Assembly (NCBI GenBank): GCA_030168595.1
Contig: CP115556.1
Span: forward strand, 1,178,001 to 1,242,000
DNA from: Methanomassiliicoccales archaeon LGM-DZ1
GTDB lineage: Archaea > Thermoplasmatota > Thermoplasmata > Methanomassiliicoccales > Methanomethylophilaceae
Length of the DNA stretch: 64,000 nt
Direction: 5' to 3'
The notes beneath the pieces were generated by a model. The model saw only the letters and a program-made list of their open reading frames with translations, made no database searches and was not told the origin of the DNA. The number at the start of each line of letters is the position of its first letter. The first letter of the stretch is position 1. This document shows positions 1-8,419 of this stretch, in pieces. Position numbers and translations under genes: made by a program.

Positions 1-153
1 GATGCGTTCACCGCCCTCATGGGCGATGCCGCCGTCCCGATAGGGTTCACCAAGGGCGATTCCCTGGTCATCGGTTCCGAAGAGGTGCCGGTCAGGGAGC
101 TGAGGGCCGCGTGGAGCGATCCCATCTGGAAGATCATGGGGGGATCCAAGTGA
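1..153 (+). CDS. purL: Phosphoribosylformylglycinamidine synthase PurL, C-terminal fragment
   Basis: This is a partial gene whose start lies before the window; 50 residues and a TGA stop are visible in frame 1. It is inferred to be the end of FGAM synthase subunit II, the ATP-dependent amidotransferase of the fourth step of purine synthesis. The visible tail matches the C-terminal segment of the small (archaeal/Bacillus-type) PurL family, ending in a short Trp-containing helix (WSDPIWKIMGG). The TGA overlaps the GTG start of purQ as GTGA, so the two subunits are translationally coupled. The assignment rests on this tail and on purQ following directly. Confidence 0.8.
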   Translation, partial: DAFTALMGDAAVPIGFTKGDSLVIGSEEVPVRELRAAWSDPIWKIMGGSK

Positions 154-968
154 AAGCAGAGGATGTCAGGGTATGCGTCATCAGGATCGAGGGGACGAAC
201 TGCGAGGACGAGATGGCCGAGGCCTTCGAATCCGTGGGCGCCAAGGCGGAGAAGGTCCACCTGAAGCAGCTCCTGGGTCAGTGCGCTCCCGAGATGAAGC
301 GCAGCCTGGAGGATTACGATGCCCTTGCCTTCCCCGGAGGGTTCTCCGCCGGGGACTACGTGCGCGCGGGCGCCCTCTTCGCCGCGAGGATCAAGGCCGG
401 CATGTCGAAGGAGATCCAGCAGTTCGTGGACGAAGGCAAGCCGGTTCTAGGCGTATGCAACGGCTTCCAGATCCTGGTGGAGCTCGGCCTCCTGCCGGGA
501 TTCGGAGCGAAGATGGACCCGGAGCCGACGGCCGCCCTCTATACCAATGATTCCGGCAGGTTCGAATGCCGCCCGTCGGTGCTCCGCATGGAGAACCGCG
601 GGAAGTGCGCCTTCACCGGCAAGATCGCGAAAGGGTCCCTCCTCAAGATACCCGTGGCCCACGCTGAAGGAAAACTCCTCAGCGCCGACCCGGACTTCAT
701 CTCCAAACTGGAGGATGCCGACCAGGTCGTCTTCAGGTACGCAGGCCCGGACGGAGGGCCCGCCCCGTACCCGTGGAACCCCAACGGCTCGCCCTCGGGC
801 ATCGCCGGGATATGCAATTCCCAGGGCAACGTCATGGGCATGATGCCCCACCCCGAGAGGGTCATGACCGCTTACAACAATGCGGATTGGACCCGCGGGC
901 ATGCATCCGAGGACGGCGACGGGAAGGCCGTCTTCGAGTCCGTGATGGACTATCTCTCTAAGAGGTGA
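150..968 (+). CDS. purQ: Phosphoribosylformylglycinamidine synthase subunit I (glutaminase)
   Basis: This is the class I glutamine amidotransferase subunit of FGAM synthase, which hydrolyses glutamine and passes ammonia to PurL. At 272 residues it is somewhat longer than the usual 220-270 of this family. The nucleophile is Cys103 in GVCNGFQ, and the His/Glu pair is His234 and Glu236 in MMPHPERV. The start is the GTG at 150 that overlaps the purL stop, with a GGGGGGATCC purine-rich site just upstream. A further-upstream ATG in the same frame would sit inside purL and adds residues not seen in the family. A strong terminator follows the gene. Confidence 0.93.
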   Translation: MKAEDVRVCVIRIEGTNCEDEMAEAFESVGAKAEKVHLKQLLGQCAPEMKRSLEDYDALAFPGGFSAGDYVRAGALFAARIKAGMSKEIQQFVDEGKPVLGVCNGFQILVELGLLPGFGAKMDPEPTAALYTNDSGRFECRPSVLRMENRGKCAFTGKIAKGSLLKIPVAHAEGKLLSADPDFISKLEDADQVVFRYAGPDGGPAPYPWNPNGSPSGIAGICNSQGNVMGMMPHPERVMTAYNNADWTRGHASEDGDGKAVFESVMDYLSKR

Positions 969-996
969 GGGAGCGGGCGGGTCCCGCCCCCATCTT

Positions 997-1026
997 CCCG
1001 CCGCAAACGCGGCGGGATCTTTTTTC
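997..1026 (+). terminator. Intrinsic-type terminator after purQ
   Basis: A perfect 8-bp stem (CCCGCCGC, AAAC loop region, GCGGCGGG) spans 997-1016 and is followed by a six-T run at 1020-1025. It ends the rightward purLQ transcript and lies right at the 3' end of the convergent riboflavin kinase gene. Confidence 0.7.
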
Positions 1027-1687
1027 AAAGGACGATCTTAACTTCGACCTTGTCGCCGGTGCTCAGGCCGAGAGTGCGCCTGATGTGGTACTGGCATATG
1101 ATCTCGATGACGTCCGCATAGATCGTTCTCTCCGGGACGACGACGGCGCATTCGAGGTTCTTGATGCTCGCTTTGTAAGCGATGACGTTTCCGAAGGTCC
1201 TCCCGTCGTGGGTGAACCCTTTGATGAAGATCCCGGCGGTGGCGCGGATGACATCGAGCTTCCCGATGTCCTCCTTGTCGACGGCGACATTGAACGTGCC
1301 GTTGAACGGCTTGAAGCCGAGCTTGTCGACGAACTGGTCGACGTATCCTTTCTGGCCGATGTAATATCCGCCTTCGCCGAGCCCGTCCTTGACGGTGCCG
1401 TGTATGGTTATGTGGTCCGTAAGCTCGAAGATCCTCCTGTATTCGTTATATTCCTGTTTAAGGGCCTCCGAACCGGACGGCGTGATCTTTATGCGCTGCT
1501 TCCTGGCCCCCAGGTCGCGCACGATGAGGCCTTGGTCGAGAAGTTCGAGGATGCGTTTGGATGCCGACTGCTGGCTCATTTCCAGGGCATCTCCGAGCTC
1601 CCTTGAGGAGACGGCGATGTAGTCATCGAGCCCTCCGAGAAGCGCGAGTTTCCGCAAAGCGAAGGTGTATTTCTCGTCCAAGGACAT
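1025..1687 (-). CDS. ribK: CTP-dependent riboflavin kinase with N-terminal winged helix
   Basis: This enzyme phosphorylates riboflavin to FMN using CTP, an archaea-specific step in flavin cofactor synthesis. The 220 residues fall into two parts. Residues 1 to about 85 form a winged helix (QQSASKRILELLDQG recognition region). From about 95 onward is the RibK/DUF120 domain, with the Gly-rich nucleotide loop GTVKDGLGEGGYY and the metal/flavin motif PFNGTFNV. The fused regulator suggests autoregulation or flavin sensing, as in other euryarchaeal RibK proteins. A TATA-like TTTAAACA (1711-1718, minus strand) sits 24-31 bases from the ATG, suggesting a leaderless mRNA. It overlaps a GTTCAATTGT motif that recurs elsewhere in the window. 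Confidence 0.92.
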   Translation of the reverse strand: MSLDEKYTFALRKLALLGGLDDYIAVSSRELGDALEMSQQSASKRILELLDQGLIVRDLGARKQRIKITPSGSEALKQEYNEYRRIFELTDHITIHGTVKDGLGEGGYYIGQKGYVDQFVDKLGFKPFNGTFNVAVDKEDIGKLDVIRATAGIFIKGFTHDGRTFGNVIAYKASIKNLECAVVVPERTIYADVIEIICQYHIRRTLGLSTGDKVEVKIVL

Positions 1688-1703
1688 TGCCCGACGAATG
1701 TTG

Positions 1704-1713
1704 GTTCAATTGT
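1704..1713. promoter_or_regulatory. GTTCAATTGT box at the ribK promoter
   Basis: The 10-mer GTTCAATTGT, with a CAATTG dyad at its core, overlaps the ribK TATA region. Two more exact copies occur at 12942 and 12973, upstream of the aminotransferase/serA operon. Its function as an operator is inferred from the repetition alone. Confidence 0.3.
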
Positions 1714-1748
1714 TTAAAGATAACTAAATCTCCGAAGGAGAATGAACA

Positions 1749-1773
1749 TAAAAGTACCGGCCCGAAGGCCGGT
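1749..1773 (-). terminator. TTCG-tetraloop terminator of the 1787-2787 operon
   Basis: Read on the minus strand, ACCGGCC-TTCG-GGCCGGT forms a perfect 7-bp stem capped by a stable UUCG-type tetraloop and followed by ACTTTTA. It lies 14 bases past the stop of the 1787-2164 gene. Confidence 0.65.
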
Positions 1774-1786
1774 GTTGAAGTTTGGA

Positions 1787-2164
1787 TCAGGCCTCGTGGG
1801 GCTCGGCAGTCCAGAGTTTGCCGTCCTTGCTGTAGGAGATCACGCAGATGAGCGCGATGCAGACGAACTCGACGCATCCGAACCAGAGCTCGAAGTACTG
1901 GGCGGCGGTGGCGCCGGCGATGACTCCGAGGGTCAGGAAGTTCATGAACATGAGGAGGTTCCAGTTCCACTGCCCGTGCATCCCGAACGCGCCTGCGAGG
2001 GCGAAGGACAGGCACATGACGAGCAGCATGAGGGCCGCGGTCCCGAGGGAGTCCATGGCGCCGTCGCCTTCGAGGTCCAGATACAGTACGAGTCCGATGA
2101 CGGCGATGATCCCGCCGATGATGCCGAGGGCCTGTCCGGCCTTGATGGTGCTGTTGAGTTTCAT
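1787..2164 (-). CDS. Small four-helix membrane protein, unknown function
   Basis: This 125-residue protein consists almost entirely of hydrophobic segments: about residues 8-30, 40-63, 70-88 and 92-110, with a short charged C-terminal tail (SKDGKLWTAEPHEA). I recognise no family motif. Its start ATG overlaps the stop of the upstream DUF998-like gene (ATGA at 2161-2164), so the two are co-translated and may act together in the membrane. A TTCG-loop terminator follows. It could be a partner or stabiliser of the larger membrane protein, but nothing in the sequence proves that. Confidence 0.7.
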   Translation of the reverse strand: MKLNSTIKAGQALGIIGGIIAVIGLVLYLDLEGDGAMDSLGTAALMLLVMCLSFALAGAFGMHGQWNWNLLMFMNFLTLGVIAGATAAQYFELWFGCVEFVCIALICVISYSKDGKLWTAEPHEA

Positions 2165-2787
2165 TCGACGGCCTCCTTGCCGATAGCGGAAACGGGGTTC
2201 TTAGGCTGGACGTTCACGCCGATCGTGTAAGAAGCGGCGATGAAGAGCCAGACGAGCCCGGCGACGATGCTGATGACCTCCCACTCCTCCTCCGCGAAAC
2301 CGAACGCGCTGAAGAGGGAGACGCAGAAGAGGACCACTGCCGCACCGGCGACGATGACCTTCCCGTCGTACCAGGTCTGGGCGGCCCAGGACGCGGCGGC
2401 GAAAGCGAAGAGCGTCGCGGCGAGGACGGCGAAGAATTCGTGGATGTCCCCGCCCTCGTAGTCCGAGTCGTAGAATCCGACGAAGATAAGGCATATCCCG
2501 GCAAGCGCGAGGAGGATCCCCTCGGCCAGATATCCGGATTTTCTCTTGTCGTTCAGGGCCTCGCCGAGTCCGAAGAAGGCGAGAAGGATGGCAGAAATGA
2601 CGCATCCCCATTCAAAATAAGTCGCGGCGTCGGTATCGGATACCCCGAAGTCAGAGAGGGCGTTGGTCCCCCATTCCCAGGAGGAATCCGCGCCGTAACA
2701 GGCGAGCCACATAAAGCAGAAAGCGACTCCTGCGCAGATTCCGAACCATCCGAAAGCGGCGGCGTGCTTCTTTGCATCCGCATTCAT
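2161..2787 (-). CDS. DUF998-like integral membrane protein
   Basis: The protein has about 208 residues and six predicted membrane helices. The segment TNALSDFG followed by a Phe/Gly-rich helix resembles the DUF998 family of archaeal and bacterial six-helix membrane proteins, whose function is unknown. Two starts are possible: GTG at 2796 or ATG at 2787. An AT-rich TTAATAAAATAA element lies upstream on the minus strand and no clear ribosome binding site is visible, so a leaderless mRNA starting near either codon is likely. It is the first gene of a two-gene operon with the 125-residue membrane protein, coupled by an ATGA overlap. Confidence 0.7.
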   Translation of the reverse strand: MNADAKKHAAAFGWFGICAGVAFCFMWLACYGADSSWEWGTNALSDFGVSDTDAATYFEWGCVISAILLAFFGLGEALNDKRKSGYLAEGILLALAGICLIFVGFYDSDYEGGDIHEFFAVLAATLFAFAAASWAAQTWYDGKVIVAGAAVVLFCVSLFSAFGFAEEEWEVISIVAGLVWLFIAASYTIGVNVQPKNPVSAIGKEAVE

Positions 2788-2961
2788 GGGAGCCACGTAT
2801 TCTATGTTATTTTATTAACCTTGCTCACACCCAACCGCCCCCAGACTCCGGAATTTCCCCGTGCCGGCCGTGCGCCTGACAGGGGCCGGGGCTTACCTTC
2901 CGCGGCCGATGCGAAGGAAAGTGCTATATCCGCTCCTTCCGTCCTCACGGGCGAGATACTC

Positions 2962-3741
2962 ATGAACAACGTTTACTTCGTGGGAACCGCCGGGAGCGGG
3001 AAGAGCACCATGGTCGGGGCCTTCAAGAGGTGGCTGGACGACAACGAGATCGACTCCTGCACCGTCAACCTCGATCCCGGGGCAGAGAAGCTCCCCTATC
3101 AGCCGGACATAGACATCAGGGAGTGGATAAACCTCGACGAGGTGATGTCCCAGTACGGCCTCGGTCCCAACGGGGCGCAGATTGTGGCGGCCGACCTGAT
3201 GGCGGTCAACATCAGCAAGGTAAGCGACGCCCTCGATTCCTACGACGTGGACTACGTCCTCATAGACACGCCCGGACAGCTGGAGCTCTTCGCCTTCAGG
3301 GAGAGCTCCAACATCGTCATCGACGCCCTCGGCAAGGACAGGTCCATCATCGCGTACCTCTCCGACCCGACCCTCTACAAATCCGCCAACGGCTTCGTCT
3401 CGGCCATGACCCTGGGCGCCCTGGTGCAGTTCAGGCTCGACATGCCGATGATCAACCTCCTCTCGAAGGTGGACACCCTCAGGGAGAAGGACTCCGACAG
3501 GATCATCGACTGGTACAACAACCCGGACACCCTGTACGGCGACCTGCTGGACGAGGACAAGGACCCCCAGTCCGTCATCGGTATGGAGCTCTTCCGCGCG
3601 CTAGAGGACACCGGCGTCTTCGGCGAGATGAGGGGAGTGTCCGCGGAGAAGGAGATCGGCCTGCAGGAGATATACGCGGCCGTCCAGCTCCAGTTCCACG
3701 GCGGGGACGACGCGGAGAAGGACGACTCGGACACCGAGTGA
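2962..3741 (+). CDS. GPN-loop GTPase
   Basis: This 259-residue archaeal homologue of eukaryotic GPN1-3/Npa3 is a dimeric GTPase linked in eukaryotes to RNA polymerase assembly. Visible motifs are the P-loop GTAGSGKST (residues 8-16), the diagnostic Gly-Pro-Asn insertion (residues 68-70, in GLGPNGAQ), the switch II DTPGQLELF, and a SKVD base-recognition motif. The open frame extends far upstream, but homology begins at the ATG at 2962 (MNNVYFVGTAGSG), which is preceded by GGCGAG. It is convergent with the radical SAM gene, leaving only eight bases between the two stops. Confidence 0.9.
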   Translation: MNNVYFVGTAGSGKSTMVGAFKRWLDDNEIDSCTVNLDPGAEKLPYQPDIDIREWINLDEVMSQYGLGPNGAQIVAADLMAVNISKVSDALDSYDVDYVLIDTPGQLELFAFRESSNIVIDALGKDRSIIAYLSDPTLYKSANGFVSAMTLGALVQFRLDMPMINLLSKVDTLREKDSDRIIDWYNNPDTLYGDLLDEDKDPQSVIGMELFRALEDTGVFGEMRGVSAEKEIGLQEIYAAVQLQFHGGDDAEKDDSDTE

Positions 3742-3749
3742 GTTCAGGC

Positions 3750-4760
3750 TCACATCGAGCCCGTCTGCTTCAGGTATGCCAGGGTGAGGTCGGCACGCTT
3801 GCCGTCAGCCCTGGCGATTCCGTCGTAGCCGGCATTGAACAGCTTCCTGCGGGCCGCCCTGAGCTCTTCTTTTCCGTTCGCGCCGTAGACGAAGTTCGCC
3901 ACGTTTCTGCCCTCGACGAACGTGCCGCGGTAGGGCTCGAACGCCGGGAAGTCGTAACGGGACATGGCCAGGGTCAGCACGGCGCGTATCTGGGACATGC
4001 GGGCCGGGAGGATCTTGCCGTTACCGCAGAGGGGCGCGCCCTCGGCCGGTTCGCGCGGGTACACCTGCATTCCGTCGCATCCCATCCCGTCGGTGGCGTA
4101 GAACAGGTCGACGATCTCCTTCGGGGTGTGCTCGGGCCCTATCGGGCCGGTCCCGGCCACCGTGCGCAGGCCCGCCGAGATGAGGGCCCTGATGGTGTCC
4201 AGGCGTTTCTCGGCCGAGACGCCGGTCTCCGTCCCCTCGCCCAGGCGGACCGAATGGTAGGCGCCGGCCACGCCGGCATCCTTCAGGGTGCCTGCTTCGG
4301 AGGCGTCGAGGTCGCGGGTGTCGACGTAGATCTCGGTCCCTTTGGGCGCGGAATCCGCAGCGATGCCGGCTAGCTCCGCCAGCCTGCCGATGTCCGTGTC
4401 CCCGATGGTGGACAGCTTGATCCTCCTCACGTCGGAGAACGCCCCGAGCTCCCGGCATCTGCGGGCGAGGTCATCCCCGTCGATGTCCCAGAAGAGCGAA
4501 TCGGTGGTGCTCTCGGCCCACTTGCAGAACCTGCAGCCCACGGGGCAGGGGCCGGTGGAGACCGGGATCTCGGCCACCATCAGGCCGGTCGATTTGCATT
4601 CGGACCTGGTCAGCCTGTCCGCCAGGGAGACGGCCATGGCCGCCTCGGGAGACCTGTCCCTGAAGGTCAGGAGGTACTTGCATTCGTCAGGCTCCAGGCG
4701 TTCCTTGTAATAGCCTTTGGAGAGCAGGTCCGCCGCTCTGCTGTCGAACATGGGCGGCAT
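3750..4760 (-). CDS. Biotin-synthase-like radical SAM protein
   Basis: This 336-residue protein has an N-terminal CPVGCRFC motif, the Cx3Cx2C that binds the [4Fe-4S] cluster of radical SAM enzymes. It is followed by a TIM-barrel-like pattern and a C-terminal region ending GYDGIARADGKR, similar in layout to the biotin/thiamin-synthesis-associated domain. Overall it resembles the BioB/HydG/PylB group, but the substrate cannot be read from sequence. It is not obviously PylB or HmdB: PylB has a different N-terminus and HmdB/HcgA have a longer Cys spacing. Two ATGs are possible (4760 and 4751); a TTTTATCG element fits a leaderless start at 4751 slightly better. Confidence 0.7.
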   Translation of the reverse strand: MPPMFDSRAADLLSKGYYKERLEPDECKYLLTFRDRSPEAAMAVSLADRLTRSECKSTGLMVAEIPVSTGPCPVGCRFCKWAESTTDSLFWDIDGDDLARRCRELGAFSDVRRIKLSTIGDTDIGRLAELAGIAADSAPKGTEIYVDTRDLDASEAGTLKDAGVAGAYHSVRLGEGTETGVSAEKRLDTIRALISAGLRTVAGTGPIGPEHTPKEIVDLFYATDGMGCDGMQVYPREPAEGAPLCGNGKILPARMSQIRAVLTLAMSRYDFPAFEPYRGTFVEGRNVANFVYGANGKEELRAARRKLFNAGYDGIARADGKRADLTLAYLKQTGSM

Positions 4761-4823
4761 TATCGAGAAGAACCGATAAAAGGTTTGAGGGATGTGCCAG
4801 GAGGGGAAGGCTCCCCTTCCGGC

Positions 4824-6026
4824 TCATCCGTAGAGGTACGCCGGAGGGGCCTTAACCTTGTTCCTGTCGGTGGCGATGACCTTGTCCCTGGCCTCGGCGA
4901 AGTCCTCGGGGCTGACGGTGTCGCGGCCCGCTCTGATGGCCAGCATACCGGCCTCGGTGCAGATGCTCTTGATCTCCGCTCCGGAAGCGCCCTCGGTCGC
5001 CTCGGCGAGCTTCTTTGCATCCACCTTCTTGGAGACGTTCATGTGCTTCAGGTGGATCTTGAAAATCTGCTCCCTGCCGTCGATGTCAGGCAGGCCGACC
5101 TCGATGATCCTGTCGAACCTCCCGGGCCTCAGCAGGGCGTCGTCGAGGATGTCGGGCCTGTTGGTGGCTCCGATGATCTTGACGTTGCCGGTGGGGGTGA
5201 ACCCGTCGAGCTCGGCGAGGAGCTGCATGAGGGTCCTCTGGACCTCGCGGTCGCCGGAGGTGGCGACGTCGGCCCTCTTCGCGCCCACGGAATCAATCTC
5301 ATCGATGAAGATGATCGAAGGCGCCTTCTCCTTGGCGAGCTCGAACAGCTCGCGGACGAGCCTCGCGCCCTCTCCGATGTACTTCTGCACGAGCTCCGAG
5401 CCGACCAGCCTGATGAAGGTGGCGTTGGTGGCGTTCGCAACAGCCTTGGCCATGAGGGTCTTCCCAGTGCCGGGCGGGCCGACCAGGAGGACGCCCTTCG
5501 GAGGCTCGATCCCGACCTTCTTGTAGAGCTCGGGGCGGAGCAGGGGGTCCTCGACGGCCTCGCGCAGCTCCCTCATCTGCTTGGACAGACCGCCGACGTC
5601 CTTGTAGGTGATCGTCGGCTTCTCGAGGATCTCCCCGCCGGAGACGACGGGGTCGATGGCGCTGGGCAGCACCTGCATGACGGCGAGGGACTGCTTGTTG
5701 AGGGTGACCCTGGAGCCCGGGATGAGGTCCTTGCGGTCCACGTAGTCCGACACTCCCACAAGGAAGTCGGGGCCGCTGGAGCTCTTGACGACGACCTTCC
5801 CGTCGGGGAGGATGTCGCGGAGGCTGCCGATGACCAGCGGAGGGGTCTTGAGTCTCTCCAGCTCGCCCCTGACCCTTGCCATGTCCTTCTGCAGCCTGAA
5901 GAGTTCGCTCTCTGCCGCGCGCTTCGAGTTCTCAGCGTTCTGAAGGTCCTGCATGAGGCGCACGTTGCGCTCTTCGAGCGAAACAACCTTCGCTTTCAAA
6001 TCGTCGGTCTCGTTTTCCTCGGGCAT
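4824..6026 (-). CDS. pan: Proteasome-activating nucleotidase (PAN)
   Basis: This is the AAA+ hexameric unfoldase that feeds substrates into the archaeal 20S proteasome. At 400 residues it matches the family length. In order: N-terminal coiled coil (about 5-60), OB domain (about 64-130), Walker A GPPGTGKT (183-190), pore loop KYIGEG (215-220), Walker B IIFIDEID (238-245), and a C-terminal Leu-Tyr-Gly that fits the HbYX motif for opening the 20S gate. The frame is open 33 codons further upstream, but family homology begins at [20 protein letters not shown] box (about 6051-6060, minus strand) lies about 27-33 bases before this ATG, pointing to a leaderless mRNA. Confidence 0.95.
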   Translation of the reverse strand: MPEENETDDLKAKVVSLEERNVRLMQDLQNAENSKRAAESELFRLQKDMARVRGELERLKTPPLVIGSLRDILPDGKVVVKSSSGPDFLVGVSDYVDRKDLIPGSRVTLNKQSLAVMQVLPSAIDPVVSGGEILEKPTITYKDVGGLSKQMRELREAVEDPLLRPELYKKVGIEPPKGVLLVGPPGTGKTLMAKAVANATNATFIRLVGSELVQKYIGEGARLVRELFELAKEKAPSIIFIDEIDSVGAKRADVATSGDREVQRTLMQLLAELDGFTPTGNVKIIGATNRPDILDDALLRPGRFDRIIEVGLPDIDGREQIFKIHLKHMNVSKKVDAKKLAEATEGASGAEIKSICTEAGMLAIRAGRDTVSPEDFAEARDKVIATDRNKVKAPPAYLYG

Positions 6027-6242
6027 ATCAAACACGAGGTGATGGCGTTCGCTTTTATTAAAGCCGAACTTACACGCAGGAAAGTACATCTGTCTGATTC
6101 CCGGCCTCTTCCTGCAGTCTGGCACAGTCGCGATGCCGGAAATGCGGTTTGCACTTCATAAAAACCTTGTTCTAGGGATCACGGCCCTGCAGAGCTCGGT
6201 ACGCTGATTAACTATATTTACGAGTGCAAACATGGAAGATGC

Positions 6243-6767
6243 ATGATTTGCGAGATGTGCGGCAAGGACGTGCCCACCACCCGCCTCATGGTCGTGCAGG
6301 GAGCGAAGCTCAACCTGTGCCCGAACTGCATGAGGTTCGGCGACGATTACCACGCCCCCCGCGAGGAGGACGGCGGTCGCAGCTTCGAAAGCAACAGCGC
6401 GATCATCCAGCAGAGGCTGGAGAAGCGCCAGAGGCGCATGCAGACCAAGGACATCTATGCAGGCACCGCTTCCGTGGCCCTCATCGAGGACTACGGGAAG
6501 GCGATCAGGAAGGCCCGCGAGAAGAAGAACCTCGACATGGAGTCCTTCGCCAAGTCGATCAACGAGAAGAAGGGGATCCTCGAGAAGGTCGAGGCCCAGA
6601 ACCTCGTTCCCGATGAGAAGCTCATCAAGAAGCTAGAGAAGGCCCTCGGCATCAAGCTCACCGAGATCGTCCAGGAGGGCGGCTCCGTGAACGCCAGGGG
6701 AGATGCCAAGGGCATGACCCTCGGGAACTTCATCATCAGGGAAGAGAAGGATAAAAAGAAGAACTGA
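6243..6767 (+). CDS. Archaeal multiprotein bridging factor aMBF1
   Basis: This 174-residue protein has an N-terminal zinc ribbon (Cys3-x2-Cys6 and CPNC near residue 26), a basic linker, and a C-terminal Cro/C1-type helix-turn-helix (ALIEDYGKAIRKAREKKNL onward). This is the architecture of archaeal MBF1, a ribosome- or transcription-associated factor. A TATA-like CTATATTTA at 6212-6220 lies 23-31 bases upstream. An out-of-frame ATG occurs at 6232; the in-frame ATG at 6243 is preceded by GGAAG. A terminator hairpin follows the gene. Confidence 0.9.
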   Translation: MICEMCGKDVPTTRLMVVQGAKLNLCPNCMRFGDDYHAPREEDGGRSFESNSAIIQQRLEKRQRRMQTKDIYAGTASVALIEDYGKAIRKAREKKNLDMESFAKSINEKKGILEKVEAQNLVPDEKLIKKLEKALGIKLTEIVQEGGSVNARGDAKGMTLGNFIIREEKDKKKN

Positions 6768-6782
6768 TCCAGGAAACCTTTT

Positions 6783-6807
6783 CCGCCGGGCCTTTCCGGC
6801 GGTTTTT
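6783..6807 (+). terminator. Terminator after aMBF1
   Basis: CCGCCGG and CCGGCGG pair around a six-base loop (6783-6802) and are followed by five T residues, a textbook intrinsic-type terminator 15 bases after the stop. Confidence 0.75.
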
Positions 6808-6885
6808 ATAATGCATCCTGAACAGGATGCCGGAGCAGGCGGCCGGGCCCGCATATCCATCCGTCCGGCCGCGCTCATTCAGCTG

Positions 6886-7407
6886 TCAGTGCACAGCGAT
6901 CTTCTCGTAGATCTCGCCGGCGAGCGCTTTCACGTCCGCACCTGAGTCCCTCAGGACGAGCAGCGCCGCGACCGAGATGTCCGTGCTGAGTTTCCTTTTG
7001 ATGCTGTTGCATTCCGAGATGAACTTCCCGCGGTTGTCCCATCCGTACTTTCCGGAGAGCGCGACGAGCTTCGGGAACATGTCCTCGGAATCGGCGGCCG
7101 GCGGCGTCTGGGTCTTCGCAATCTTCGCCGGCTGCTTTCCTGTGGCAGCTGCTTTCCTGAGAGCTTCGGAAGGGCGGTAGGCGATGGGGACCTGCAGGCC
7201 GGAGTAGTCCGCTCCCGGCCTTATGTACCCGCCGGCCTGCTTCATCGCGCCGGAGGAGATCATGGCCGCGATCAGGGCATCCGCTTCCTTCGCGGACATC
7301 CATTTGAGGTCCAGGGAGATGTACATCCTCATCTCCTTCGGGGTCATCGCGTCCTTGCCTTTGCTGCGGAAGAGCGCAGCGGCGCATATGCTCATCTCGT
7401 CTGACAT
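6886..7407 (-). CDS. DUF2240-like archaeal protein
   Basis: This 173-residue soluble protein resembles the archaeal DUF2240 family. Its N-terminal half (to about residue 75) looks like a helical, winged-helix-like domain ([27 protein letters not shown]). A Lys/Ala/Pro-rich linker leads to a second helical domain near 110-173. No catalytic motif is apparent and its role is unknown. It is transcribed divergently from rpoK across a short region containing a GCGCGT-TAT-ACGCGC dyad. Confidence 0.65.
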   Translation of the reverse strand: MSDEMSICAAALFRSKGKDAMTPKEMRMYISLDLKWMSAKEADALIAAMISSGAMKQAGGYIRPGADYSGLQVPIAYRPSEALRKAAATGKQPAKIAKTQTPPAADSEDMFPKLVALSGKYGWDNRGKFISECNSIKRKLSTDISVAALLVLRDSGADVKALAGEIYEKIAVH

Positions 7408-7442
7408 CCGTGCCTCGTACTCTGTTCCCGTTTATATGATGT

Positions 7443-7457
7443 GCGCGTTATACGCGC
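7443..7457. promoter_or_regulatory. 15-bp dyad between DUF2240-like gene and rpoK
   Basis: GCGCGT-TAT-ACGCGC is a perfect inverted repeat in the 138-base divergent spacer, upstream of the rpoK TATA element TTTATAAC (7496-7503). An operator role is inferred from its position only. Confidence 0.35.
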
Positions 7458-7545
7458 GCGTGCGTTATTTGATATTCCACTAACAGAAAGAAAGGTTTAT
7501 AACGGACATGCGGCTAGAGGCGAATCGATTCAGTGTGGTGACCTT

Positions 7546-7716
7546 ATGAAGTACACTAGGTTTGAGAAGGCTAGGATCATCGGAGCCCGCGCGCTTCAGA
7601 TATCCTACGGCGCACCTGTCCTGGTCGACTATCCTTCGGATATGATCGACCCCATCGACATCGCCATGCTGGAATTCAAAGAAGACGTGATCCCGATCAC
7701 GGTCGTTAAAAACTGA
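7546..7716 (+). CDS. rpoK: DNA-directed RNA polymerase subunit K (Rpo6/Rpb6)
   Basis: This 56-residue archaeal homologue of eukaryotic Rpb6 and bacterial omega helps assemble RNA polymerase. The signature [16 protein letters not shown]...GAPVL is intact. Upstream in-frame codons are ignored because the family begins [10 protein letters not shown] and a GGTGA ribosome binding site lies six bases before the ATG at 7546. A TATA element (7496-7503) gives a short leader. rpsB follows after 12 bases, matching the conserved archaeal rpoK-rpsB-MEMO gene order. Confidence 0.95.
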   Translation: MKYTRFEKARIIGARALQISYGAPVLVDYPSDMIDPIDIAMLEFKEDVIPITVVKN

Positions 7717-7728
7717 AAGGTGACAAAC

Positions 7729-8355
7729 ATGGCAGACAATGATGACGTGCAGGTTATTACCCAGGAGCTCCTCGTCCCCGAGGACATCTATCTGACCTCC
7801 GGAGTGCACATCGGTACCCAGTACAAGAGCGCCGACATGAAGCAGTTCATCTACAAGGTGAGGCAGGACGGACTCTACGTCCTCAACGTCACCAAGACCG
7901 ACGAGAGGATCCGCGCCGCGGCCAAGTTCCTCTCCAGGTTCGACCCCCAGCGCATCCTCGTGGCCTCCGCCAGGCAGTACGGACAGCGCCCTGCCAGGGA
8001 GTTCTCCAAGGCCATCGGCGCCCCTGCGTTCGCCGGACGTTTCGTCCCCGGGACCATGACCAACCCCGCCAACCCCTCCTTCGTCGAGCCCGATGTGCTG
8101 GTCGTCACCGACCCCGCCGCCGACAAGCAGGCGCTCAACGAGGCCCTCAACCTCGGGATCCCGATCGTCGCCCTCTGCGATGCCAACAACGAGTCCCGCA
8201 ACGTCGACCTCGTCATCCCCACCAACAACAAGGGAAGGCGCTCCCTGGCGTGCATCTACTGGCTCCTTGCCCGCGAGGTCCTCCTTGCCCGCGGAGACAT
8301 CAAGGACGCCTCCGAGTTCACCCTGACCATCGACGACTTCGAGGCCAAGTACTGA
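7729..8355 (+). CDS. rpsB: 30S ribosomal protein S2 (uS2)
   Basis: This 208-residue ribosomal protein uS2 shows the typical archaeal uS2 features: GVHIGTQ near the N-terminus, the central [11 protein letters not shown], and [13 protein letters not shown] at the end. The ATG at 7729 is chosen because AGGTG (7718-7722) lies seven bases upstream; a GTG three codons earlier overlaps that site. It is co-transcribed with rpoK. Confidence 0.95.
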   Translation: MADNDDVQVITQELLVPEDIYLTSGVHIGTQYKSADMKQFIYKVRQDGLYVLNVTKTDERIRAAAKFLSRFDPQRILVASARQYGQRPAREFSKAIGAPAFAGRFVPGTMTNPANPSFVEPDVLVVTDPAADKQALNEALNLGIPIVALCDANNESRNVDLVIPTNNKGRRSLACIYWLLAREVLLARGDIKDASEFTLTIDDFEAKY

Positions 8356-8419
8356 GCCGGACCGGGGGCCCCGAGCCCCCGCCCTAAACCCTTTAGGTTC
8401 CTTCTTCTATTATCCTCAT

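Noticed and set aside
4763-4823. Terminator after pan (GGAGGGG...CCCCTTCC hairpin)
   Set aside because: The stem is interrupted and the T-run lies about 20 bases away on the minus strand, too weak to list as a feature.
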